The notes under the pieces are model-generated. The model was not told where the DNA came from. It worked only from the letters and a program-made list of their open reading frames with translations, and did no database searches. A stretch of DNA of 64,000 bases from Halolactibacillus miurensis (GTDB lineage Bacteria > Bacillota > Bacilli > Bacillales > Amphibacillaceae): assembly GCF_900116255.1 (NCBI RefSeq), contig NZ_FPAI01000001.1, forward strand, positions 310,001-374,000, in the 5' to 3' direction. Each line of letters begins with the position of its first letter. The stretch's first letter is position 1. The translations under genes and the position numbers were made by a program. This document shows positions 31,052 through 42,297 of this stretch, piece by piece.

Positions 31052-31114
31052 TCAATGGATGAAGACGGCTCAAGTCGTTGCTTGTCCGTCTTCATTTATA
31101 GTGAATGTTTATGA

Positions 31115-33081
<1,967 letters not shown>

Positions 33082-33086
<5 letters not shown>

Positions 33087-33110
33087 AGCCTGCTTGACCA
33101 GTAACAACCC
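33082..33110 (-). promoter_or_regulatory. Ribonucleic antiterminator (RAT) site for LicT
   Basis: The minus strand reads GGGTTGTTACTGGTCAAGCA then GGCTACACC, closely matching the LicT/SacT RAT pattern (GGNTTGTTACTG...CAGGC...ACC). LicT binding would block the overlapping terminator and let bglP and GH1 be transcribed. Confidence 0.9.
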
Positions 33111-33122
33111 TAGCTTATTAAA

Positions 33123-33965
33123 TTAGACGCCAGCTTGTGTAATCCGGCGAATATGAATAGTTAAATAAATCATTTCATCTTCTTTTAAATCACGATGAAA
33201 TTCTTTCATGATGTAGTCCCTAATTTTTAATGCACATTGATATTCTTCTTTATAACGCTCTTTTAAAATAAATAAAAAACCGGCGTCTTTATCTGACTCA
33301 AGCTCAACACCACGGTACAACCGGTGGATAAAGAACTTTAAGTGGGTGATAAAGCGTTCATAATTAAGCGAATACTCGTCTAAATCAATTTTGTAGTGAT
33401 ACTTGATAATGTTAAGAATATTTTGGATGATCTTTGTCATGTTGCTTACTTCTGAAACTTGGGACATGTCGAGTTCAGCATTCACAATGTGAAGGGCAAT
33501 GAAACCAGCTTCATCTTCAGGAAGTTTAATACCAAGCTTTGATTCGATAATATTTACGGCTTCTTTTCCAATTAAGAATTCATGATTGTAGAAACGTTTA
33601 ATTTCCCACAGTAACGCGTTCTTAATCGGTAAACCATTACGATAGCGTTCAATCGCATAATCAATATGGTCGGTCAGCGTTAAATAAATATTTTCACTTA
33701 GCTTTTTCCCAAGCGATGCTTTCGCAAAATTAATAATTTCATTGGCGACTTGAACATGTTCTAGTTCCACCTTGGCTAATAACTCGGTCAGTTTATTCGT
33801 AGGCATATCTTTATTGCTCGTATAAACTTTTTCAATCAGTGTTTGATCAATGGCGTCACCCGGTTTCTTTTTAAACCCAAGTGCTTTACCAATCACTAAC
33901 ACGTCTTTACCGAATTCATCCGTCGATTGAACAATGTTGTTGTTAATAACTTTTTTTACTTTCAC
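33123..33965 (-). CDS. licT: LicT/BglG-family transcriptional antiterminator
   Basis: A 280-residue RNA-binding regulator. The N-terminal co-antiterminator domain (about 1-57) begins KVKKVINNNIVQS and has GKALGFKKKPGD. PRD1 (about 70-170) and PRD2 (about 175-280) carry the phosphorylated histidines in DHIDYA, ALHIVNAE, HLKFFIHRLYRG and YLTIHIRRI. Start is GTG at 33965 with AAGGAG upstream. It controls the adjacent bglP through the RAT/terminator and, given a second RAT-like sequence ahead of it, may act on its own leader. Confidence 0.94.
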   Translation of the reverse strand: MKVKKVINNNIVQSTDEFGKDVLVIGKALGFKKKPGDAIDQTLIEKVYTSNKDMPTNKLTELLAKVELEHVQVANEIINFAKASLGKKLSENIYLTLTDHIDYAIERYRNGLPIKNALLWEIKRFYNHEFLIGKEAVNIIESKLGIKLPEDEAGFIALHIVNAELDMSQVSEVSNMTKIIQNILNIIKYHYKIDLDEYSLNYERFITHLKFFIHRLYRGVELESDKDAGFLFILKERYKEEYQCALKIRDYIMKEFHRDLKEDEMIYLTIHIRRITQAGV

Positions 33966-34022
33966 AAGTTCGATCTCCTTAAATGAGATTCAATCAGCTA
34001 GCTAATCACGTAGTGTGAATTT

Positions 34023-34057
34023 GTCAAGTGTAGCCCGAAAGCGGTAACAACCTTGAC
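34023..34057 (-). promoter_or_regulatory. Second RAT-like hairpin in the licT leader
   Basis: The minus strand reads AGGTTGTTACCGCTTTCGGG then CTACACTTGAC, similar to the RAT ahead of bglP, flanked by a GTCAAG/CTTGAC stem. I see no clear terminator with a U-tract after it, so its mode of action is unclear. Confidence 0.5.
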
Positions 34058-34067
34058 TTCAAACATT

Positions 34068-34096
34068 ATTAGAACATAGGTTTATCTGAAAGTCAA
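34068..34096 (-). promoter_or_regulatory. Promoter of licT-bglP-GH1
   Basis: Minus strand TTGACT (34091-34096), 17 bases, TCTAAT (34068-34073). The transcript would start about 5 bases before the RAT-like hairpin. Confidence 0.6.
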
Positions 34097-34118
34097 GATG
34101 AAATACACATAAAAATAA

Positions 34119-34146
34119 GAACCTTTACCGATAAGGGTAAAGGCTC
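34119..34146 (-). terminator. Terminator after the DUF1002 gene
   Basis: An 8-bp stem (34122-34129 with 34136-34143), extended by two pairs past one mismatch, with a T-rich tail on the minus strand (complement of 34108-34118). Confidence 0.7.
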
Positions 34147-34158
34147 GTTGACAGATTG

Positions 34159-35103
34159 TTAGCTAAAATAGATTGTTTGAGAAACGTTTAACGCTGCCTC
34201 TTCTTCGTTAGTAAAGACGGACTTAAACCAGTCCCAGACCGCTCGGAAAAAGTCTCTAACGGCAGTGATAATGCCTTGTCCTTCTTCTGATTCGGCAAAG
34301 TCATTGAGCCAGTCTTTCGTTTGGTCAATCGTATTATTTACCTTGTCCCAGTCAATGTTTAAGTCCTTTAATTTATTGAATAGGCTAACAAGTTGATCGA
34401 GCTGAGTATCGGTTAATGTGAGTCCCATTTCTTCAGCAAGACGTTGGATTAAGGCGCGTAATTCTTCGGTTGTTTCAGGTTTTTGTTTATCGACTTCTTC
34501 TTTAATTTTATTGATAAAGTCAATCGCTTCATCTTCTGAAACATTTTCATCTTCCGCTAAATCAGCGGTAATGACCATCTCTTCATTGGCGGCTTTCTTT
34601 AAGTCTTCATCTAAATCTTCTCCGGTTGATTGTTCGTACGCTTTTAAAATCCCGGTTAAAGCACCTGTACCAGAGACGTTAAATGGTGCCGTCACATAAA
34701 TTTCAGCGCCTGTAATCCCAGCGGTTGCGAGGGCATTGGCATACATTTTTGATGTAATATAAGTAATGTTTTCTGTTGTGACCATAATACCTGATTCATC
34801 TTCGCGTAGTGAAATCTTCGCGGATGAAATTGCGCGTGTCCCAATTTGTTCCTTCGGAACAACGTCGCCTAAATATTGGTGTTCTTCCTCGTTTGTCACA
34901 TAAACAATATCTGCTTCATCGATATCAGCCATATCCATTTCTTCTAACAGATTAGCCTTCTGTTCTGCGGTTAAGTCTTCCCCTAAAGTGACGACCACAT
35001 CCGTAATCGCGTCAGCCGATAGAACAGGGGCGGTGAGTTGTAAAGCCATAAGGATGAGTAGAGTCATCACCAATTGTTTTTTGATTTTTTTTATGAGTTT
35101 CAT
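34159..35103 (-). CDS. DUF1002 secreted protein (YpuA-like)
   Basis: A 314-residue exported protein. A signal peptide (about 1-31, ending near VLSADA) precedes the DUF1002 region (about 32-240): VVTLGEDLTAEQKANLLEEM, GTRAISSAKISL, a TAPFNVSGTGALTGILKAYE segment. A helical acidic C-terminal part ends in an amphipathic FFRAVWDWFKSVF helix. Start is ATG 35103 with GGAGG 7 bases before; an upstream in-frame ATG has no site. Function of YpuA-like proteins is unknown. It is monocistronic. Confidence 0.82.
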   Translation of the reverse strand: MKLIKKIKKQLVMTLLILMALQLTAPVLSADAITDVVVTLGEDLTAEQKANLLEEMDMADIDEADIVYVTNEEEHQYLGDVVPKEQIGTRAISSAKISLREDESGIMVTTENITYITSKMYANALATAGITGAEIYVTAPFNVSGTGALTGILKAYEQSTGEDLDEDLKKAANEEMVITADLAEDENVSEDEAIDFINKIKEEVDKQKPETTEELRALIQRLAEEMGLTLTDTQLDQLVSLFNKLKDLNIDWDKVNNTIDQTKDWLNDFAESEEGQGIITAVRDFFRAVWDWFKSVFTNEEEAALNVSQTIYFS

Positions 35104-35306
35104 GTTTTTTTCCTCCTCATGTTCAGCTTGTTTCATCATTAAGAACACAGTAATAGTTTACCCTAATTTAAATCGAAAGTATCTTTTTCCGCTATTTTTA
35201 CACAAAAAATAGGTCATTGGTGCCTACTCTGTTAAAATAAACATAGAGGCTAATACTAATCAAATAGCCATCCATCCATTCATCATATGTAAAAAGGAGT
35301 GCTTGT

Positions 35307-35930
35307 ATGACGTATATTGATATTACGATGCCATTATTAAATAACGGCGCTGTTTGGCCAGGTGATACACCTTATCACTTTAAGCTCAGCGCGACGATGA
35401 AAGAGACGGGTTCGGTCAATATTGGTGAGATTAACTCAAGTCTTCACAATGGTACCCATATGGATGCCCCGTTTCATTATGATGATAGCGGGAAAACCAT
35501 TGATCAGCTCGATGTCTCGATTGGAATAGGGCGCTGTCGTATTGTAGACGTAACTGGTTTAGACAAAGTTACAGTAAGTGATTTAGTGAAGTTAAATCTC
35601 TTAGGCACATCACGTCTTCTTTTTCATATGTTAGACCGTGATCCCGCTGTTTTTCCTGAAAAATTTCCGCTCTTAACATCCGAAGCCATCGACTATTTAG
35701 CTAAGCAGGGAGTAAAACTTATTGGCACAGATGCCCCATCAGTCGATGCGGTGGATTCAAAGACGTTACCGATTCATTTAGCCATTCATAGAGCGAACAT
35801 AACCATTATCGAAAATCTGTATTTAAATGACGTCCCGGCGGGACATTATCACTTGTATGCCGTACCGTTAAAAATTGTTGGAGGTGATGCGAGTCCCGTC
35901 AGGGCTCTCGTCTTACCAATAGAAGAATAA
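35307..35930 (+). CDS. Cyclase-family metal-dependent hydrolase (kynurenine formamidase-like)
   Basis: A 207-residue enzyme of the swivelling beta/alpha/beta family. The metal-binding motif HNGTHMDAPFH lies at about 47-57 (H47, H51, D53, H57), and a second conserved segment, LIGTDAPSVD, at about 138-147. Members hydrolyse formylkynurenine, isatin or related cyclic amides. No tryptophan-degradation genes are near, so the substrate is open. It has a GGAGT ribosome binding site and stands alone. Confidence 0.85.
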   Translation: MTYIDITMPLLNNGAVWPGDTPYHFKLSATMKETGSVNIGEINSSLHNGTHMDAPFHYDDSGKTIDQLDVSIGIGRCRIVDVTGLDKVTVSDLVKLNLLGTSRLLFHMLDRDPAVFPEKFPLLTSEAIDYLAKQGVKLIGTDAPSVDAVDSKTLPIHLAIHRANITIIENLYLNDVPAGHYHLYAVPLKIVGGDASPVRALVLPIEE

Positions 35931-36047
35931 AAATAGACAAAACACTAAACAGTTGGAAGCATGGACGAGTGGATTAACGGGTATAGAATACTGTAAGTCT
36001 AAGCGACATAACTATGTCTAACGAGTATTTTTGAGAGGGTGAGTTCA

Positions 36048-37832
36048 ATGAAAGTAATGGAACGATTAGAACAACAATTGAATGATACGATTCAAGCGGT
36101 CGGGCGCTATCCGCTAGCTTTTAGCTTTATTTTAAGTTTAACCATTGCCAATATGGTCATGATTGAATCAAATGACGATGCGATGTACCGGTTTAGCTAT
36201 ACCTTCGTGATTGGGATTTTACTCAGTCTCGTGTTTGAACATATGTATGAGCGGTTTTATGTTCAAATTAAAGTGCGCCTCTTGTTGATGTGGGCAGCAC
36301 TTATTCTCACGCTCGGTTACTTTTTCTTACAACATTGGCCGGAATTTATGTCGATTCAAGTAGGTATCAGAACGAGTGTCATCGTCTTAATGAGTCTGTT
36401 ACTTATGGTATGGATTCCGACGATTCAAAGCGAATTCCGCTTTAGTCAAAACGTGTTTGTTGTCTTTAAAAATTTCTTTATTGCCTTCTTGTATTCCATT
36501 GTTTTAGCGATTGGGGTTAGTTTGATTATTGCGCTGATCAATGCCTTGCTGTTTACAACGGATGGTGATGTGTTCTTACATTTTCTTAACTTGATCGCGA
36601 GCCTCTTCTTCCCATCACTGTTCTTATCAATGATGCCTGTCTATATCGGAGCGAGGGATCAAAAGCTTCAGAAAAAAGACCAAGTGAAAAAGAAAAATAA
36701 ATTGATGTCGCTTACGACAACCACACCGATTTTTGACCGGTTACTCAGCTATATTATCATTCCGTTAACGACGATTTATAGTGGGATTATCTTAATTTAT
36801 ATTGTCATCAATATCACTGGTGATTTATGGTCTGAAGTTTTATTAGAACCACTACTCGTATCCTTTACCGTTGTCGTCTTACTCGTCTATATTCTCTCAC
36901 TTGAAGTTGAGACGAAAATTGCCGCTTTATTTGCGAGAGTCTATCCGAAAGTGTTACTGCCAATCGTCTTATTCCAAACGATTGCTTCTATTGTAAAATT
37001 AACCGATACGGGTGTGACGTACGGTCGTTATTTCGCCATTCTCTTCGGTGTTTTTGGGACGATTATGGCGATTGTTTATGGTTTCTTGAGTCGTGAGAAA
37101 ATGGGTTGGATAGCCCCAATCTTTGTTGTCTTTGGCTTAATATCCATTACCCCGCCTATTGATGCGTTTAGTGTCAGTTTCTACAGCCAAAAGGCCAGTT
37201 TAGAAACGTTACTTGAAGAAAATAATATGTTTGAAAACGGGGAAGTATTGCCTAATCCTGATATTTCAGAGGCGGATAAAGAGGATATTACGAATTATAT
37301 CGATCAATTTGAACAATTAAATCAACTACAGAACATTGATTACTTGCCCGAACAAATCAATAATAACGAAACATTTCGTGATATCTTTGGTTTTGAACGG
37401 ACGTATGATTACGGTGGACCCGATCGCTTCCAATCATCTGTCTATCTCAATCTGAGTGACCGTGAGATGATTCCGATTTCAGGTTATGATCAACTCATTA
37501 TGAATCATGTTGAGGCGAACTTATCGATGCGTTCAATTCCCTTTGACTTAGACAATCAACGTTATCAATTGACGCAAGAAATGGAATCAACGAGCTTTAC
37601 TTTCACTGTGACAGATGGAAACGATCAAGTCCTGGTAAGCTTTAATGGTGACGACTTAATTGATGATTTAAAAGAACACCAAAATTACCGTGATATTAGT
37701 TTAAGCGAAGCCACTTATACAGCTGAAACAGATCAAGCAAAAATCACGTTAATCATTCAAAACTTTGAGCATTATAGTGACGGCTATTACGGTAGCTTTT
37801 ACACGTTGATTGACGTAAAAACAGAAGAATAA
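36048..37832 (+). CDS. DUF4153 membrane protein
   Basis: A 594-residue protein with about 11-12 membrane segments up to residue about 380, then a roughly 210-residue soluble C-terminal domain rich in Asp, Asn and Tyr. The family is recognised by its membrane pattern and the SYIIIPLTTIYSGIILIY-type segment. The ATG at 36048 is preferred over the GTG at 36039 because GAGAGGG ends 8 bases before it. Function is unknown; the extracytoplasmic tail may be a sensing or enzymatic part. Confidence 0.75.
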   Translation: MKVMERLEQQLNDTIQAVGRYPLAFSFILSLTIANMVMIESNDDAMYRFSYTFVIGILLSLVFEHMYERFYVQIKVRLLLMWAALILTLGYFFLQHWPEFMSIQVGIRTSVIVLMSLLLMVWIPTIQSEFRFSQNVFVVFKNFFIAFLYSIVLAIGVSLIIALINALLFTTDGDVFLHFLNLIASLFFPSLFLSMMPVYIGARDQKLQKKDQVKKKNKLMSLTTTTPIFDRLLSYIIIPLTTIYSGIILIYIVINITGDLWSEVLLEPLLVSFTVVVLLVYILSLEVETKIAALFARVYPKVLLPIVLFQTIASIVKLTDTGVTYGRYFAILFGVFGTIMAIVYGFLSREKMGWIAPIFVVFGLISITPPIDAFSVSFYSQKASLETLLEENNMFENGEVLPNPDISEADKEDITNYIDQFEQLNQLQNIDYLPEQINNNETFRDIFGFERTYDYGGPDRFQSSVYLNLSDREMIPISGYDQLIMNHVEANLSMRSIPFDLDNQRYQLTQEMESTSFTFTVTDGNDQVLVSFNGDDLIDDLKEHQNYRDISLSEATYTAETDQAKITLIIQNFEHYSDGYYGSFYTLIDVKTEE

Positions 37833-37867
37833 GGTGTTTAAATAATCAAAACGAACGAGAAGAACAC

Positions 37868-37902
37868 AACGGGTGGTGCGTTTAACGTGTGCACCACCTG
37901 TT
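37868..37902 (+). terminator. Probable terminator after the DUF4153 gene
   Basis: A 12-bp stem with one G-T pair (37868-37879 with 37891-37902). The following tail is only moderately T-rich. Confidence 0.6.
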
Positions 37903-37959
37903 ATGTTTACTACATAACTAAGAAAATAAATCATAAATGATACAAAAGGGCGTGAACCG

Positions 37960-39420
37960 ATGAGTTTTAATTCAACCGATTATTTACATGATCAAATCAA
38001 CAAACAATACCATCAACAACCGAAGCTAACTAGATTAGTAAGTATGTTAGGAGAGTTTTTACCACTTGAATCGAACATTACCGATGATGTTATTAAACAG
38101 ATAATCACAAGTGATATCGACACACTCCAGACGTTAGTGAAACAACAGCGCGTAAGTTACGCTGATATTGCGACTGTTTTTTATAACCGGGCGATTTTAC
38201 ATAAGGATTATCATGCGGTCATGAGCTTAAATCACGCGGTCGTTGAGGAAGCAAAACAGTGTGAGTACAGTGATGACCATGACCCGCTTTACGGTATCCC
38301 AGTCTTAATCAAAGATAACGTGTCGACGACTGATTTACCGACGACAGCGGGGGCAGTCAGATTAAAAGATTTTTATCCGAATCAAGATGCCGAGATTATT
38401 CAGTCGTTAAAAAATAAGGGTGCATTAATTTTAGGGAAGACAAATTTGTCAGAATGGGCGAACTTTATGACAACAGATAGTGCCAATGGCTTCTCCGCCC
38501 GAGGTGGTCAGACGATGAATCCTTTTGGTGATTATGATGTTGGAGGTTCGAGTAGCGGCAGTGCTGTGGCGGTGACCCTTGGGCTTAGTACTGTTGCTGT
38601 TGGGACTGAAACGGCAGGTTCGGTTATTTATCCGGCCAGTCAAAATGGTGTCGTTGGCTTAAAGCCGACATTAGGGACTGTCTCACAAGCTGGGATTATA
38701 CCAATTGCCGAAGCGCATGATACCGCCGGTCCGATGGCTAGAAACGTAAAAGACTGTTTCTATCTATTTCAGGCGATGACAACCATCACTGAAACGCTAG
38801 ATCATCATACGAGAGCGTTAACAGATTATCAATTTGGATTTATTAATGACGCCAAAATTAAAGAAGCTTACCGAGACGAAGATGACACACTTTTAGCACA
38901 CGTACAAGATGACCTTATTCAGCGAGATGTTGCCGTACAGGATATCGCGATTGATCCATCCGCCTATCGGATTGATATTACGGATGTGTTAGAGTATCAG
39001 TTTAACGAAGGGGTACGAAATTTCTTTAAAGACGAAAAGGAGCCACTTACGTTACGAGATATCTATCAGTTTAATCAAACTGATGCAGCAAACTATGCCC
39101 CTTACGGGCAAGATTTAATTAAACAAGCGATGGAGACAAAACTGACAAAAGAGACAGTTGATCAGATGGTTTCTACACATCAAAAAATCGCGATAAAAGC
39201 ACTCGATCAAGCATTTCAGACCGTCGATGTACTCGTGACGTTAAGTAATTATGCGACAACACTGTATGCGGCGAGTGGCTATCCGGCGCTTACGATTCCG
39301 GGTTTAAAACGTAAGTCAGGTGAGCCCGTTGGCGTCACTTTCATTATGAAAGCAAACCAAGATGTTGAGTTACTCCACGTTGGTCAACAGATTGAAAAAA
39401 ATAGGCTTAGGATAAAATAA
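37960..39420 (+). CDS. Amidase-signature family protein
   Basis: A 486-residue serine amidase. The catalytic triad is visible as K118 (GIPVLIKDN), S198 (VGGSSSGSAVAV) and S221 (GTETAGSVI). The early part (about 1-100) is an extra helical region. It is not GatA: no gatB or gatC is adjacent, and the nucleophile motif reads ETAGSVI rather than DTGGSIR. Substrate is unknown. It ends at a shared terminator against the convergent aminotransferase gene. Confidence 0.85.
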   Translation: MSFNSTDYLHDQINKQYHQQPKLTRLVSMLGEFLPLESNITDDVIKQIITSDIDTLQTLVKQQRVSYADIATVFYNRAILHKDYHAVMSLNHAVVEEAKQCEYSDDHDPLYGIPVLIKDNVSTTDLPTTAGAVRLKDFYPNQDAEIIQSLKNKGALILGKTNLSEWANFMTTDSANGFSARGGQTMNPFGDYDVGGSSSGSAVAVTLGLSTVAVGTETAGSVIYPASQNGVVGLKPTLGTVSQAGIIPIAEAHDTAGPMARNVKDCFYLFQAMTTITETLDHHTRALTDYQFGFINDAKIKEAYRDEDDTLLAHVQDDLIQRDVAVQDIAIDPSAYRIDITDVLEYQFNEGVRNFFKDEKEPLTLRDIYQFNQTDAANYAPYGQDLIKQAMETKLTKETVDQMVSTHQKIAIKALDQAFQTVDVLVTLSNYATTLYAASGYPALTIPGLKRKSGEPVGVTFIMKANQDVELLHVGQQIEKNRLRIK

Positions 39421-39452
39421 GCCGCCCACCTGAATTTTAAGGTGGGCGGTTT
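39421..39452. terminator. Bidirectional terminator
   Basis: A 10-bp GC-rich perfect stem (39422-39431 with 39440-39449), flanked by A-rich and T-rich sequence, between convergent genes. Confidence 0.8.
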
Positions 39453-39468
39453 AGTGCGTTATAATAGG

Positions 39469-40662
39469 TCACGCGTTTACAGTAGCTGTTGTTGTATTAA
39501 AAATTTTTGTTGCCTCAATTCGCTTAGCGGCTTCGATCAGTCGCGTGTCTGAATCAAGTAAAGCGACGCGCACATAACCTTCCCCGTAGTCACCGAAACC
39601 ATTACCAGGTGCCACCATGACTTTAGCGGTGTCGAGTAAGTAACGACTAAAGCTTTCTGACGTGTAGCCTTCAGGTACTTTTAACCAACAGAAAAAGGTA
39701 CCTGAAGGTTTGGTCACATTCCAGCCAATATCTGATAAGGCATCCATCAAGACATTACGTCTTTTCTCATACGTTGCAGTCAGTGCTTTAGTCGTAGACT
39801 GATCACCGGCTAAGGCGGCTTTAGCGGCCATTTGAACGGCACCAAAGATACTGACATATAAGTGATCTTGGATTAATTCTAGCTTCTCGATAATATCTTT
39901 ATTCCCGACCGCAAAGCCGACGCGCCAGCCGGCCATGTTGTAGGCTTTTGAGAGAGTAAACATTTCGATCCCGACTTCTTTAGCACCGGGTGTCTGGAGG
40001 AAACTGGGTGCCTTTTCACCGTCAAACTGGATTGTATGGTAAGCAAAGTCATGACAAACCGCGATGTTATGTTGTTTCGCAAACTGAACGGTCTCGTCAA
40101 AGAAGCGCGGGGTTGCCTTCGCACCGGTTGGGTTATTTGGGTAATTTAAAAACATTAACTTGGCTGCGTGAGCGTCTTTTGGTAACGCCTGATAATCTGG
40201 TAAAAAGTTATTTGCTTCAACGAGCGGCATAGGGATCATATTCGCTTCTGCCATCCTTACACCGGAGATGTAGTCAGGATACCCTGGGTCTGGAACTAAT
40301 ACAGTATCACCTGGGTTTAAGAGGCATTGACTCAGTTCAACGAGTCCGGTCTTTGTCCCAGGTAAAATCGCCACTTCTGTGTCTGGGTCAATCGTGACAT
40401 TGTATTCGCGTAAATAATAGTCACTCACCGCTTGTTTTAGTTCTTGATAGCCTTGAAACGGTGAATATTGATGGTGTCTTGGTTTTGTGGCGGCATCTTT
40501 TAGCGCCGCGACAATATGATGAGGTGTCGGTAAATCAGGATTACCTTGTCCTAAATTAATCACATCAAAACCTTCTTGTTGGTAGTGATGGATGGTTTTT
40601 ACTAAATTATTAAAGAATTGTTTAGGTAATCGGTTTAATAGATCTGAAGCTGGATAATTCAC
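39469..40662 (-). CDS. PLP-dependent aminotransferase, MtnE-like (methionine/glutamine transaminase)
   Basis: A 397-residue class I aminotransferase. The PLP lysine is K239 in TLSKAYNMAGWRVGFAVG. INLGQGNPDLPTP (about 35-47), DPGYPDY (about 125-131) and NYPNNPTG (about 173-180) match the MtnE type of the methionine salvage pathway, which transaminates 4-methylthio-2-oxobutyrate using glutamine. Start is GTG with AAGG upstream. Nearby genes for a YbdH-like dehydrogenase, an omega-amidase-like hydrolase and a SAM-riboswitch methionine transporter fit this role. Confidence 0.8.
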   Translation of the reverse strand: MNYPASDLLNRLPKQFFNNLVKTIHHYQQEGFDVINLGQGNPDLPTPHHIVAALKDAATKPRHHQYSPFQGYQELKQAVSDYYLREYNVTIDPDTEVAILPGTKTGLVELSQCLLNPGDTVLVPDPGYPDYISGVRMAEANMIPMPLVEANNFLPDYQALPKDAHAAKLMFLNYPNNPTGAKATPRFFDETVQFAKQHNIAVCHDFAYHTIQFDGEKAPSFLQTPGAKEVGIEMFTLSKAYNMAGWRVGFAVGNKDIIEKLELIQDHLYVSIFGAVQMAAKAALAGDQSTTKALTATYEKRRNVLMDALSDIGWNVTKPSGTFFCWLKVPEGYTSESFSRYLLDTAKVMVAPGNGFGDYGEGYVRVALLDSDTRLIEAAKRIEATKIFNTTTATVNA

Positions 40663-40797
40663 GTGCTCACGCCTTTCGGATGGTTAAAATAGTTAAAATT
40701 CTGACAGCTTTACTTTTGATACAGTGTAACGAATCAGGGGCGTTTCGTCTAGTGGTTTTTTTGATGGTTATGTTACAGAATAATTATCGCAAAACAA

Positions 40798-40817
40798 AAA
40801 GCACCGGCAGGTGCTTT
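40798..40817 (-). terminator. Terminator after the DUF6366 gene
   Basis: An 8-bp stem (40798-40805 with 40810-40817) with tetraloop GGCA. The minus strand continues into a U-rich tail (complement of 40791-40800). Confidence 0.8.
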
Positions 40818-40843
40818 CAACAATTACACAGAAAGGCAACACA

Positions 40844-41038
40844 TTAAAATAGGGCAATCGCTAATATCACCACAACTAACACAACAATGACAAGAGCTAA
40901 GCCTTTTGTGCCAAGCCCGCTAGATAAGTCTTTCAAACTACCGTGACTGGCGCGCTCAAAACTATCACGATGATTACCTGTTGGCGACTGTTTTCGTTCT
41001 TGTTGTTGGAGTGCTTCACGTTTTTCTTCAGGTTTCAT
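40844..41038 (-). CDS. Small DUF6366 membrane protein
   Basis: A 64-residue protein. A charged N-terminal half has the family pattern SPTGNHRDSFERASHGSLKD (about 18-37), followed by GLGTKGLALVIVVLVVVILA as a single C-terminal membrane segment. Function is unknown. A ribosome binding site (GGAGGC) precedes the ATG and a terminator follows, so it is a real single-gene unit. Confidence 0.75.
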   Translation of the reverse strand: MKPEEKREALQQQERKQSPTGNHRDSFERASHGSLKDLSSGLGTKGLALVIVVLVVVILAIALF

Positions 41039-41196
41039 AGGCGGTGCCTCCTATCGGCATGATTGGAAATGAAAAGTTACAGCTATTATAACATGACTTG
41101 TAAAAAATGTTAGTTAAAAATAGAAAATTCGAAAGATTGACATAAATAATCGTCTGATAGACAATAGGTAAAACAGAGAAGCGGGAGGAAATAGCG

Positions 41197-42297
41197 ATGG
41201 AAGCAATCAAAGTACAAGGCACACCGAATATCTATCGTCATCATGCCGGGGCCTTAACGGATATGAAACAAGTCATTGAAACACAAGGCTTGAAGAAAGG
41301 TTTACTCGTAACGGGCAAGGCTTCGTTTAACATAGCCGAGCCATTTATTAACCCACTAAATTTAAATGTAGTGATGGAGCGTTATAACGGCGAATGTTCT
41401 CGCGAAGAAGTAGACAGATTAAAAGAAAAGGCAGAAACGGAAGCCGTTGATTATCTGCTTGCGGTTGGTGGTGGTAAGGTCATTGATGTCACTAAAGCAA
41501 CGGCCGCGGCAATGGGGCTCCCATACCTTATTGTACCAACGCTCGCATCAAACTGTGCCGCGGTCACCCCCTTAAGTGTGTTTTACACTGAAGACGGCGT
41601 GTTTACTGATCATGTCGTATTTGACCAGGCGGCTTTTATGGTGGCGGTGGAACCAGGGATTCTGATTCAAACGCCGGCGGATTACTTACGGGCCGGCATT
41701 GGTGACACGATCGCCAAGTGGTATGAAGCGAAACCCCTCGTGGCATTGTTACCGCATCAACCGATTGCGGTAAAAGTGAGTCAACATGCGGCGAAGTTAT
41801 GTCAAGATGTGCTGCTTGCCTACGGGGAAGCAGCGCTGAATGACCAGAAAGCTAAACAGATTACTGATCGATTTATTGAAGTTGTCGATACGATTATTTT
41901 AGCAAGTGGCATGGTCGGTGGTTTTGGTGAACATTACGGGCGAATTTCAGGTGCGCACTCGATTCATAACGGCCTTACCGTATTAGAAGAAACACATCAA
42001 CACTTGCACGGGGATAAAGTGAGTTATGGGATTTTAGTCCAACTGGCGCTGTTTGATGAATGGGATGAGGTTAATCACCTGCTGCCATTTTACCAGGCAC
42101 TCGGTTTACCGACGAGCTTCTTTGATTTAGGGATTCAAACAGACCTTGAAGAAAAATGGCAACAAGTCGCGCGTCATGCGACACGTGACGTGGAATCGAT
42201 TCACTTATTAGGCAAGGTCACACCAGACCTCGTCCATCATGCGATGAGTGAATTGGAACAACATGTCTCGCGTTTGAGAAAGGATGATGCCAAATGA
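41197..42297 (+). CDS. Iron-containing alcohol dehydrogenase family, YbdH/HcxA-like
   Basis: A 366-residue dehydrogenase of the GldA/iron-ADH fold. The nucleotide loop is AVGGGKVIDVTKA (about 89-101), with ASNCAAVTPLSVFY (about 113-126) and metal-ligand region GAHSIHNGL (about 257-265). E. coli YbdH (HcxA), which sits beside a methionine aminotransferase gene, acts on 2-oxo acids. By context this enzyme may reduce 4-methylthio-2-oxobutyrate or oxoglutarate. It overlaps the next gene by ATGA. A glycerol-dehydrogenase role is the alternative. Confidence 0.75.
   Translation: MEAIKVQGTPNIYRHHAGALTDMKQVIETQGLKKGLLVTGKASFNIAEPFINPLNLNVVMERYNGECSREEVDRLKEKAETEAVDYLLAVGGGKVIDVTKATAAAMGLPYLIVPTLASNCAAVTPLSVFYTEDGVFTDHVVFDQAAFMVAVEPGILIQTPADYLRAGIGDTIAKWYEAKPLVALLPHQPIAVKVSQHAAKLCQDVLLAYGEAALNDQKAKQITDRFIEVVDTIILASGMVGGFGEHYGRISGAHSIHNGLTVLEETHQHLHGDKVSYGILVQLALFDEWDEVNHLLPFYQALGLPTSFFDLGIQTDLEEKWQQVARHATRDVESIHLLGKVTPDLVHHAMSELEQHVSRLRKDDAK

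Noticed and set aside
37960-39420. GatA subunit of the amidotransferase
   Set aside because: No gatB or gatC nearby, and the nucleophile region and N-terminal helical extension differ from GatA.
40701-40732. CTGACA...GATACAGTGTAAC resembling the metQ promoter (43118-43146)
   Set aside because: It points into minus-strand genes, has an 18-base spacer with a poor -10, and no riboswitch follows; the likeness may be chance.
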